Source: Planctomycetia bacterium
GTDB taxonomy: Bacteria; Planctomycetota; Planctomycetia; Gemmatales; Gemmataceae
Direction: 5' to 3'
Assembly: GCA_005773755.1 (NCBI GenBank)
Contig: SXHE01000166.1
Coordinates: 1 to 10,530, forward strand
Length of the DNA stretch: 10,530 nucleotides
Shown: one piece after another, positions 1 to 6,394 of the stretch
Position numbering within the stretch: position 1 is the first letter of the stretch
How the letters are laid out: every line of letters starts with the position of its first letter
The notes under the pieces: model-generated
Told to the model about the DNA's origin: nothing
Database searches by the model: none
What the model saw: the letters and a program-made list of their open reading frames with translations, nothing else
Translations under genes and position numbers: made by a program

Positions 1-1442
1 ATCTGGCGGTACAGAGCGATGGCCTCATCGTACTGCTTGAGTTGGCGGTTGGCGTAGGCCATGTGTTGGTAGTTGGTGGGGAAGTTGTTCGTGCCGCGGT
101 AGGCCGCGATGCACTCCTTCCAGCGCCCGGCGTTGTAGAGCGTGTCCGCGATGTTGATCGCGTAGGTGTCCGCTTTGGCCGCGTCGGAGGTGATGAGTTC
201 GCGGTAGACGGCTATGGCGAGGTCGGGCTTGCCGCCTTCGCGGTAGGCCATTGCCGCTTCGCCGAGCCAGCGCGGCGCGGTCTTGGCGTCAGCCGCGAGC
301 TGTCGGTAGATGGCAACCGCCTTGTCGGTCTGTTTCGGTGCCTCTTGGCGGTAGGTCAGTGCGATCTGGCCCTGTCCCTCGGCCTTTTCCGCGAACTTGC
401 CGTAGGTGGTGCGGGCCTGCTCCATCAGTTTGCTCACCTTGTACCACCCGGCGAGGTGACCCAGGGTGATGTCGTCTGCGCCCTGCGACGCGATGATCTC
501 CTCGTACACGGCCTTCTGCTTGTCCGGCTGACGGGCCTGTCGGCGCAGCTCCGCGATGTCGTACCACGCGGCGAACGCTTGCGGCTTGGTTTTCGGGTCT
601 TTCAAGTTGGCCGCGACCTGTGTTTTGAGCCACGCGGCCCCGGCGTCGGCCAGTTTCTCGCCGAGCTTCTTCGTCTCCTCATCCATCGCCCCGGTCAGCT
701 CGTGGGCAATGTACGGTAGCGCGCCCCAACTGGGGTGCATGATGAGGTGCGGCAGTTGCGGTTCCGGCGCGCTGGTGGCAATCGCCTTTAGCCCTTCGTC
801 AAAGTTGCCGGCCTTGAAGGTGAGCCGCGCGTACTGGCGCGACGCCTCGGCGCACGGCTCGGTGGTCGCGCCCTTGCGCTCGACATCGAAGGTCAACTCG
901 CGGAGCAGTTTCGCGTGGGTGGTGGCGTCCATCTCCTTCGTTGCAATCGCGACGAGGTCGAGGCGCGCCATCACGGCGGCGAAGTGCTTCGGGTGCGTGC
1001 CGATCACCTTTGCGTAGGCCTTCTTCGCCGGCTTCACGTCGCCGATGTCGCGATAGGTGCGGCCGATCAAGAGGCCGGCGATGGGCGCTTCGGGCGAATC
1101 GGGGTAGTAGTCGAGCAATGACTGATAGCCGTCCTTGATCGCGGTGTTCTGCTTGCGCAGGGCGACGTGGCAGTGCGACCACTTGAGCTGCGCGTACGGC
1201 GCGCCCTCGCTCTTCTCGTAGAGCTTCAGGAACTTCTCGTACTCGTCGGCCGCCGCCTTCCACTGGCTCTCACGGTACAGGCGCTCGGCCGCGTTGAGTT
1301 GGAACCGCTCCGCTTCCTTGAGCTTCTCCCAGCGCTTTAGGTCCATCTCGTCGAGCGGCCCGGCGCTGGCGAGATGCGCGCAAAGGCTCAGAACGAGGGC
1401 CGCGAGCGCGGAGCGGGTCAGGGCTGTTGCGATCTGCGCCAT
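1..1442 (-). CDS. Exported tetratricopeptide-repeat protein, C-terminus cut by window edge
   Basis: Reading leftward from ATG at 1442-1440 gives 480 uninterrupted codons to the window edge, so the C-terminus is missing. Residues 1-27 form a signal peptide: Arg10, a hydrophobic stretch at about 11-25, and an A-S-A/G cleavage site after Ala27. The mature part is almost all helical with TPR-like spacing: residues about 48-170 (for example AERLYRESQWKAAADEYEKF) and again about 300-480 (for example LAIAVYRELI, DEAIALYRQ), with a less regular middle. TPR solenoids bind proteins or peptides; no catalytic motif is visible. The start codon lies inside the end of the DUF4159 gene, a 25-nt overlap that suggests co-translation. 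There is no clear Shine-Dalgarno sequence. Export to the periplasm is inferred from the signal peptide; the partner and pathway are unknown. Confidence 0.93.
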   Translation of the reverse strand, partial: MAQIATALTRSALAALVLSLCAHLASAGPLDEMDLKRWEKLKEAERFQLNAAERLYRESQWKAAADEYEKFLKLYEKSEGAPYAQLKWSHCHVALRKQNTAIKDGYQSLLDYYPDSPEAPIAGLLIGRTYRDIGDVKPAKKAYAKVIGTHPKHFAAVMARLDLVAIATKEMDATTHAKLLRELTFDVERKGATTEPCAEASRQYARLTFKAGNFDEGLKAIATSAPEPQLPHLIMHPSWGALPYIAHELTGAMDEETKKLGEKLADAGAAWLKTQVAANLKDPKTKPQAFAAWYDIAELRRQARQPDKQKAVYEEIIASQGADDITLGHLAGWYKVSKLMEQARTTYGKFAEKAEGQGQIALTYRQEAPKQTDKAVAIYRQLAADAKTAPRWLGEAAMAYREGGKPDLAIAVYRELITSDAAKADTYAINIADTLYNAGRWKECIAAYRGTNNFPTNYQHMAYANRQLKQYDEAIALYRQ

Positions 1443-2899
1443 TGGTCGTGTTCCCGGTGTGCGTAGGAGATAACGTTGATGCCGAGCAGGTAGCACTGGT
1501 CGGCGATAGCCTTTTTGATGCCGGCGCGGTCGTCGCGCCAGGCGTCGCTGAGCGCGCCGGGGTGCAGGTACACGACCCAGCGGCCGTCGATCTTCCACCC
1601 GCGCGGAACGGTCGGGCGCGCGTGCGCCACCACGAACGGCAGTTGCGGCACCTCGAACGGCCGGCGGTGGATCGGGTCGTCGCGGGGCACCTCGACGGGC
1701 GTTGTGCCCGTGATCTCGTTCATCACGGTGACGAAGTTGGCGTTGAACGCGCCACCGCCGAGGGTGTCGCCCAGGATCATGCCGTGGCGCTCGGTCAGGT
1801 ACGCTTTCAGGATGCGCTTGTCCGCCGCCGAGGGCGCGAACGTGGTGGCCCCGCCGACGTACACAAGCGGGGGCGAGGCCTTCTGCTTGAAGTTGCCGAG
1901 CGTGACGACGTCCATCGACTCGGTCTCTTCCGCGACCTTGCCGTTCATCTTGGGGAACCGGATGACGAGCTCCGAGAGCAGGTTTTTGTCACCGCCGATG
2001 CCGAAGTTCTTGTCCCACGACTTGTCCGAGTGGCGCAGCCGGATGAACCGGATCTTGCCGCCGTCCTTGCCGCTCCCGAACCCGCCGCCGTCGCCGTCGC
2101 CCTGACCGAGGCCGCCGTCGCCCATGCCGACCTGATAGCGGTTGGCCGTGTCCTCGATCAGCTTCACGTCGATGCTGTCGATGGGTGGCGGGGCCGCGAA
2201 CGAGATCGTGCTGTACGGGTTGATGACGTACCGCTTGCGGATCACCTTCTGTACCTTCACGGCCATCGCCTGCGGCGAGTCGTTGCCGCCGCCGGCGGGC
2301 AGGTCGTACTCTTCCTCGCCACTGGCGCGCGACTCCAGATGCGCGAGCATGTAGATCAACGCGAACAGGAGCGAGTACGCGGCCACCATCGAGAGCGACT
2401 GCCGGACGCGCTTGCTGCGCGACATGGCGAGCGCGAGGCCGATGGTCGCGACGGCCAACATGCCGTACTTTCCCGTCTCGACGAAGCTCAACCACCTGAA
2501 CCGCAGCACGACCTTGACGCCGGGGAACTCCGCGCTAAGTGCAGAGATGAACAGAAACGCACCGCCGAAGAACAGCCCCAGCCCAAGCGAGGGGCCGTAG
2601 TAACGTGCGGCCGGGTCGAACGGGTTCCAGCCGCCGCGCCGCCCGCCGACCGGTTCGCCGCTCACCGACACCTGCGGCCGCGCGTGCAGCTCCACGACCG
2701 CGGTGCGCGACTCGTACCGCCGCGCGGCCCGGTCGAACAGGAAGACCGCCCACATCAAGCCGAGCACATACGTAACGACCCAGCCCGCGCTCGCGACCAG
2801 CGGCTCTTTGGGAACGAGCAGCACCAGCGCGCGCCACAGCACGACGAACAGAACGCTCATGAGCGCGGCCCGGAGCGGGGTCAGGCGGAAACTTCGCAC
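1418..2899 (-). CDS. Five-helix membrane protein with C-terminal DUF4159 domain
   Basis: With the GTG start at 2899 the product is 493 aa. Hydrophobic segments lie at about 14-29, 40-55, 104-123, 145-159 and 170-185. A charged linker and a Gly/Asp-rich loop (about 255-281) follow, then a DUF4159-like domain from about residue 282 to 485. Recognisable domain elements are IRFIRLRHSDKSWDKNFG at its start, a VYVGGATTFAPSAADKRILKAYL segment (quoted in part as VYVGGATTFA), a GMILGDT turn, DDPIHRRPF, GWKIDGRWVVYLHP and LLGINVISYA. DUF4159 is an uncharacterised family with a presumed amidotransferase-like fold; the only Cys here is in the QCYLLGINV segment, so a Cys nucleophile at the usual elbow is not evident. 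An ATG at 3058 is in frame but sits inside a repeat element; G/C at third positions rises only from about 2899, so GTG 2899, or ATG 2860, is preferred. It lies between a small membrane protein gene and an overlapping TPR gene, probably in one operon. Function is unknown. Confidence 0.9.
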   Translation of the reverse strand: MRSFRLTPLRAALMSVLFVVLWRALVLLVPKEPLVASAGWVVTYVLGLMWAVFLFDRAARRYESRTAVVELHARPQVSVSGEPVGGRRGGWNPFDPAARYYGPSLGLGLFFGGAFLFISALSAEFPGVKVVLRFRWLSFVETGKYGMLAVATIGLALAMSRSKRVRQSLSMVAAYSLLFALIYMLAHLESRASGEEEYDLPAGGGNDSPQAMAVKVQKVIRKRYVINPYSTISFAAPPPIDSIDVKLIEDTANRYQVGMGDGGLGQGDGDGGGFGSGKDGGKIRFIRLRHSDKSWDKNFGIGGDKNLLSELVIRFPKMNGKVAEETESMDVVTLGNFKQKASPPLVYVGGATTFAPSAADKRILKAYLTERHGMILGDTLGGGAFNANFVTVMNEITGTTPVEVPRDDPIHRRPFEVPQLPFVVAHARPTVPRGWKIDGRWVVYLHPGALSDAWRDDRAGIKKAIADQCYLLGINVISYAHREHDQWRRSQQP

Positions 2900-2939
2900 G
2901 TGTTCGGCCGCTGGTTGGGTGGGTCGGGGTCGCTCTCGC

Positions 2940-3066
2940 GCCAGGGGTTGAAACCCCTGGCTATTGCCGGTGGCCCCGTTGGGGCCGCAAACACAATGCG
3001 CCGCTTTACTCACTTCTTGGACCCCGAAGGGGTCACCGGAAATAGCCAGGGGTTTCAACCCCTGGC
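2940..3066. repeat. Composite inverted repeat with four hairpins (BIME-like)
   Basis: The arms 2940-2986 and 3020-3066 are inverted copies matching at 42 of 47 positions. Each arm itself contains two hairpins: a 9-bp stem ccaggggtt/aacccctgg with a 2-nt loop, and a 6-bp stem (ggcccc/ggggcc on the left, gacccc/ggggtc on the right) with a 3-nt loop. The second stem differs between the arms yet stays paired, which indicates compensatory change and selection on structure. The element fills most of the 179-bp gap between the 150-aa gene and the DUF4159 gene, ending 12 nt from the upstream gene's stop codon. Translated, it gives peptides such as NSQGFQPLA, which I recall from spurious protein ends in Gemmata-type genomes; this suggests a dispersed family. 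A role in transcript termination, processing or stability is possible but unproven; no T-run follows the stems. Confidence 0.88.
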
Positions 3067-3078
3067 TCCCAGCAGATG

Positions 3079-3531
3079 CTACTTGATGTCCTTCAGCAGG
3101 TCGTCGTTGGACTTGTCCAGCGGGTTGGTTTTGCCGGGCGCGGTCTTTGTCCCGTTTTCGCCGAGCTTGTTGAGGATGTCATCTTTCCCCGCCGGTTTGC
3201 CGGGTGTTGGCGGTTGTGGGCCTTTCGGGTTGGGCGTCGAGGGCGGCGGCGCGACCGCGACCGGAGGGGGTGCGGGCGCGCCCTTCTCGGCCGGTTCCGG
3301 CGACGCCTTCGTGCTGGCCTGCGACTTCTCCCAATAGTACGGGCCGAAGGTCAGCCCCGCGAACACAATGGCGAACCCGATCCCGGCCTGGAGCGACGCC
3401 TTCAACAGCCCGCTCGGTGCGGACTGGCCGAGTGACTCTTTCGCCGAGTGCGTTGGCGTCTCGGGGCGAGGGCGCGTGCTTGCTTTGAGCTGGCCGTTCT
3501 GCGGTTCGCCGTTCGGGATCGTTGGAGTCAT
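3079..3531 (-). CDS. Small single-pass membrane protein with Pro/Ala-rich tail
   Basis: The 150-aa product starts at ATG 3531-3529 and ends at TAG 3081-3079. Residues 1-46 are polar with Arg20, Arg22, Lys31 and Lys44. One hydrophobic helix covers about 47-66 (ASLQAGIGFAIVFAGLTFGP). Residues 70-150 are rich in Pro, Ala and Lys (for example APAPPPVAVAPPPS) and probably disordered, ending in an acidic/basic segment with two related motifs, DDILNKL and DDLLKDIK. Positive charges before the helix favour an N-in, C-out topology. The layout of one helix followed by a Pro-rich stretch recalls TonB-type spanning proteins, but there is no folded C-terminal domain, so this is only an analogy. It is the first gene of the leftward group and may help place or recruit the DUF4159 and TPR proteins. 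I recognise no family. Confidence 0.8.
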   Translation of the reverse strand: MTPTIPNGEPQNGQLKASTRPRPETPTHSAKESLGQSAPSGLLKASLQAGIGFAIVFAGLTFGPYYWEKSQASTKASPEPAEKGAPAPPPVAVAPPPSTPNPKGPQPPTPGKPAGKDDILNKLGENGTKTAPGKTNPLDKSNDDLLKDIK

Positions 3532-3821
3532 GGGATGTTCGGTTTGGGAGGTAGGCGGGGTGATCGCGGGCGCGGGCAGCGCGTCAATCGTACCCGATCT
3601 GTGCCACGAGGCAACGCCTTTCGGCGCGCGGTTACACTTTCGCGCGATTGAGTCTTGCTTTCGCCGGGCGTCTCGGCGAGACTATTCCCCCACGGAACTA
3701 TTCGGGACCGTCGACCGTCCAACCGCGGGATTCTGCTGCCCCCGCTGGTCGCCCCCGAACGTGAAGCCCCCGGAATCTCCCGCCCCGATACCGTCCGTAC
3801 TCAACCGCTATCGAGCAATCC
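3532..3821. promoter_or_regulatory. Divergent intergenic region, presumed promoters for both groups
   Basis: This 290-bp gap separates two genes that start facing away from each other, so promoters for both directions should lie here. It is the least G/C-biased noncoding stretch of its size in the window, with patches such as gggttacact-like and actattcccc-like AT-richer steps. A small perfect hairpin, gtctc-ggc-gagac, lies at 3670-3682 and could be an operator or a chance palindrome. A 64-codon leftward frame (3722-3528) overlaps the next start as ATGA but has codon use unlike its neighbours and no recognisable product, so I do not call it a gene. Neither flanking start codon has a clear Shine-Dalgarno sequence. 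No tRNA or riboswitch was recognised. Confidence 0.45.
3587..3614 (-). promoter_or_regulatory. Possible sigma70-type promoter for the leftward group
   Basis: Read leftward, TTGCCT at 3614-3609 and TACGAT at 3592-3587 are separated by 16 bases, a partial match to the -35/-10 consensus. The -10 box lies 55 bases before the start codon at 3531. Planctomycete promoters are poorly defined and such matches arise by chance, so this is only a candidate. No equally good pair was found for the rightward gene. Confidence 0.2.
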
Positions 3822-6284
3822 ATGAACCGCGCCGCATCGCGATCGCGCCTGCTCCTGTCCGCGTTGGTGGTGGGGGCCGTGGCGCTGGTGTTCGTCGAGA
3901 GCTACGCCGCGCCCGACGCGCAAGACCCGAAGGGCAAGGAGAAGGACAAGGACAAAGGGCCCGAGCGCGGCTCCATCCTCGAAGACCGCGCCGCCCGAAA
4001 GCTGCTCGAAGCCGGCGACGCCCGGCTCGAAGCGGGCGAAGCGGCCAAAGCCGTCGAGGTGTGGCAGTCGGTGATTGAGCGCTACCCGCGCAGCAAGGTG
4101 CGCTTCGACGCCCACCTCAAACTCGGCAACCACCTGCTGACGAAGGAGCGGGCCTTCGACCGCGCCCGGACCTTCTTCGAAGCGGCCACCTCGGAAGAGA
4201 ACCCCAGCGAAGAACTGCGGGCCGAAGCCACGTTGAAGGTGGGCGTGTGCTACTTCGAGGGCCGCAACTATGGCAAGTGCTTCAAGTACATGCGGGACGT
4301 GATCGAGAAGTTCCCCGTCAGCCCGCAGGTGAACTCCGCGTACTACTACATCGGCCTGGGCCACTTCCAGCAGGGCCACTACAGCCGGGCCATCTCCGCG
4401 CTGGAGCGGGTCGGCACCGCGCTGCCGCCGCCGGACGCGACCCCGGAAGGCCAGAAGCCCGTGCCCGAAATCCTCGAAGCCGGCAAGCGGCTGTTCGTGC
4501 GCGTCGAAGACGCGGACCTCGCGGCGCTGGAAGCGGGCAAGACCGTGAGCGTGCGGGTCGAGTCCACTAGCGGCGACGTCGAGGTAGTGGAGTGCGTGCC
4601 GATCGGCCGCAACGTGCGCGTCGTGATCGGCTCGATCCCGACCGCGCTGGGGAAGTCGAAGCCCGGTAACAACCGCCTCGAAATCCGCGGCGGCGACAAG
4701 GTGAAGATTTCCTACCGCGACCTGCACACCGCGGCCGGCGGCAAGGAAAACCTCATCATGAAGGAGATCCCGGTCGTCGGCACCGCGACCGCGACCATCG
4801 TGGACGGCGCGTACTCCGAAACGCTCCAGGGCGTCGTACTCGGGAAGAGCATCCACCTGCAAGTGGTGGATGCCGACTTCGACCTGACCGACGGCGCGGA
4901 CGTTCTCAAGGCGACCATCGAGGTGTACCGCGAGAAGACCCCGGAGGAACTGGCCGCAGAAGCCGGGCCGGGCGGAGCGCCGCCGATGGGCAAGCCCGAC
5001 CCGAATAAGCTCGACCGGTTCAAGAAGATCGACAAGGCCGACGTGATCCTGACGGAAGCGAAGATCGTCCGCGCCGCGCCGGAGAACATCCCGATCATCA
5101 TCCCGCCCGTCGAGGAGCCGAAGAAGGACGGCGCACCCAAGAAGGACAGCGAGCCGAAGAAGGAGGAACCCAAGAAGGACGAGCCGAAGAAAGACGAGCC
5201 GAAGAAAGACCCGATGCCGGTGGGTCCGCCGCCGGTGCCGAAGCCGCCGGAAGACGACGGCACCATCCACAGCGGCACTTTCCGCGCGGTCGTCGCGCTC
5301 GAAAAGTCGGACGCGGTGAAGGCCGACGATCAGGTGCTACAGGCGCAGCCGAACGACCTCATCGTGCTCACCTACCTCGACACCAAGAACGCGACCAACG
5401 AGCCGCGCACGGTAGTCTTCAAGGCCCGCGTCGTGGAAGGCAGCCTCGGGAGCGTGCGCGTGTCGCAGACACAGATTTCCGACCGCGAGTTGCACGTCAA
5501 GACCCAACTGAAGACCGCGAGCGCCCTCACCAACATCGGCAACCGGTACAAGGAGTTCGGCCTCAAGCAGCACACCGACTCGAAGTACGAACAGGCCATG
5601 AAGCTGTGCGAGGAGATCAGCACCGACGCTGCGAAGCTCGGCGGGCGGACCCTTGAAGAGACCTACGTTCAACTCTGGAAGATTTACTTCGAGATGGACA
5701 AACTGGACCTCGCGGCGGCGATGAGCCAGCGGTTGCAAAAGGAGTTCCCGAACAGCGAGTTCGTGGACGCGGCCCTGATCTCGCTCGCGCAGGTGGCGCG
5801 CAAGCAGAACCAGATGCAGCGCGCGATCGGCATCTACACCAGCGTGCTACGCCTTGAGAAAAGCCCGCTCCGCGGCGAGGCCCAGTTCGGCATCGCCGAA
5901 TGTTACGAGGAGATGGCGAAGGGTGCCGAAGGCGCTCAGGCGTCGCAGCTCTTCGACCAGTCGTTCCAGGAGTACAAGAAGGTCTTCGACAAGTACTCCG
6001 ACAGCGGGCGCGTGGGCGAAGCCGTGGCGAAGATGGCGAACTACTACTACGTCCAGAAGGACTATGCCCGCGCCATCGACGTGTTCGAGAGCGTGTTGCG
6101 GACGCACCCGGACGCGAAGTTCCTCGACGTGATCCTGTTCAACTACGGCCGCTGCCTGTACCGTCTCGACAAGAAGACCGAGGCCCGGAAGCAGTTCGAC
6201 CAGATGATCGCGGACTTCCCCGAAAGCCCGCTCGCCCCCGACGCGAAGAAGATCTCCGAAGCGCTCCGCAAAGCAGGCAACTGA
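3822..6284 (+). CDS. Exported TPR protein with two internal beta modules (820 aa)
   Basis: The start at 3822 gives a signal peptide: Arg3, Arg7 and Arg9, a hydrophobic core at about 10-25, and likely cleavage near S-Y-A/A (residues 27-30). Lys/Asp-rich residues 36-46 follow. TPR-like helices occupy about 55-215 (for example AKAVEVWQSVIERYP, HYSRAISALERVG). Two beta-rich modules come next: module 1 at 222-300 (RVEDADL to KVKISYRD) and module 2 at 341-520 (QVVDADFD to LIVLTYLD). A 70-residue insert with a Lys/Pro-rich repeat interrupts module 2. Residues about 565-815 are a second TPR block (QMQRAIGIYTSVLRLE, DYARAIDVFESVLRTHP, EARKQFDQMIADFPESPLAP) of the spacing seen in envelope TPR proteins such as BamD and CpoB/YbgF. 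No enzyme motif is seen; a periplasmic scaffold role is inferred. A two-hairpin repeat starts 2 nt after the stop, and the next gene, with similar modules, follows at 6395. Confidence 0.95.
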   Translation: MNRAASRSRLLLSALVVGAVALVFVESYAAPDAQDPKGKEKDKDKGPERGSILEDRAARKLLEAGDARLEAGEAAKAVEVWQSVIERYPRSKVRFDAHLKLGNHLLTKERAFDRARTFFEAATSEENPSEELRAEATLKVGVCYFEGRNYGKCFKYMRDVIEKFPVSPQVNSAYYYIGLGHFQQGHYSRAISALERVGTALPPPDATPEGQKPVPEILEAGKRLFVRVEDADLAALEAGKTVSVRVESTSGDVEVVECVPIGRNVRVVIGSIPTALGKSKPGNNRLEIRGGDKVKISYRDLHTAAGGKENLIMKEIPVVGTATATIVDGAYSETLQGVVLGKSIHLQVVDADFDLTDGADVLKATIEVYREKTPEELAAEAGPGGAPPMGKPDPNKLDRFKKIDKADVILTEAKIVRAAPENIPIIIPPVEEPKKDGAPKKDSEPKKEEPKKDEPKKDEPKKDPMPVGPPPVPKPPEDDGTIHSGTFRAVVALEKSDAVKADDQVLQAQPNDLIVLTYLDTKNATNEPRTVVFKARVVEGSLGSVRVSQTQISDRELHVKTQLKTASALTNIGNRYKEFGLKQHTDSKYEQAMKLCEEISTDAAKLGGRTLEETYVQLWKIYFEMDKLDLAAAMSQRLQKEFPNSEFVDAALISLAQVARKQNQMQRAIGIYTSVLRLEKSPLRGEAQFGIAECYEEMAKGAEGAQASQLFDQSFQEYKKVFDKYSDSGRVGEAVAKMANYYYVQKDYARAIDVFESVLRTHPDAKFLDVILFNYGRCLYRLDKKTEARKQFDQMIADFPESPLAPDAKKISEALRKAGN
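5112..5210 (+). repeat. In-frame tandem repeat encoding (E)PKKD units
   Basis: About six imperfect copies of a 15- to 18-bp unit of the form gagccgaagaaggac encode EPKKD, APKKD, EPKKE, EPKKD, EPKKD and EPKKD. The last two copies are nearly identical, including an AAA lysine codon, which points to recent slippage or unequal crossing-over. The repeat encodes a charged, probably extended linker (residues about 431-463) and is followed by a Pro-rich stretch to about 479. It lies within beta module 2 of the 820-aa protein. Copy number is likely to vary between strains. Confidence 0.85.
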
Positions 6285-6286
6285 CA

Positions 6287-6369
6287 GGCGAACCCCGGCC
6301 GCAAGGCCGGGGTGCCTCACGAACGACACGCACGCACAACCACCCCCGGCCTCGCGGCCGGGGTTCGCC
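6287..6369. repeat. Paired GC-rich hairpins forming a larger inverted repeat
   Basis: Arms 6287-6312 and 6344-6369 are inverted copies with 25 of 26 matches, including a perfect outer 16 bases (ggcgaaccccggccgc and its complement). Each arm also folds alone: ccccggcc-gcaa-ggccgggg at 6293-6312 and ccccggcc-tcgc-ggccgggg at 6344-6363, both with 8-bp stems. The first has a GNRA loop (GCAA) in rightward RNA; the second has one (GCGA) in leftward RNA. It occupies most of the 110-bp gap between the two rightward TPR genes and starts 2 nt after a stop codon, so it could stabilise or end the upstream transcript, though no T-run follows. Its sequence is unrelated to the element at 2940-3066. The REP/BIME-like class is inferred from structure. 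Confidence 0.88.
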
Positions 6370-6394
6370 AAGAACACCCATTCGGCAGCACGAT

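Noticed and set aside
2940..3066. Insertion sequence remnant or CRISPR repeat
   Set aside because: There is no transposase frame, no target duplication that I can see, and the arms are inverted rather than direct, with no series of regularly spaced repeats.
1427..3337. A 636-codon plus-strand frame antisense to the DUF4159 gene, running on through the repeat
   Set aside because: It is in the same codon register as the minus-strand gene and is open for the same codon-bias reason; it also crosses the inverted repeat and the end of the next gene, and shows no recognisable domain.
3528..3722. A 64-codon leftward frame whose stop overlaps the 150-aa gene's start as ATGA
   Set aside because: The overlap is of the type seen in coupled genes, but the frame uses TCA, CTA, AGT and ATA codons avoided in its neighbours, and the Arg/Pro-rich peptide shows no motif. 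It more likely covers the promoter region.
3801..5270. A 489-codon minus-strand frame antisense to the 820-aa gene
   Set aside because: It is codon-register antisense of a gene with clear signal peptide and TPRs; its composition is that expected from reversing GC-rich codons.
6293..6312. Rho-independent terminator after the 820-aa gene
   Set aside because: The 8-bp GC hairpin is strong, but no T-run follows and its inverted twin at 6344-6363 fits a repeat-pair element better; termination remains possible but is not supported enough to call.
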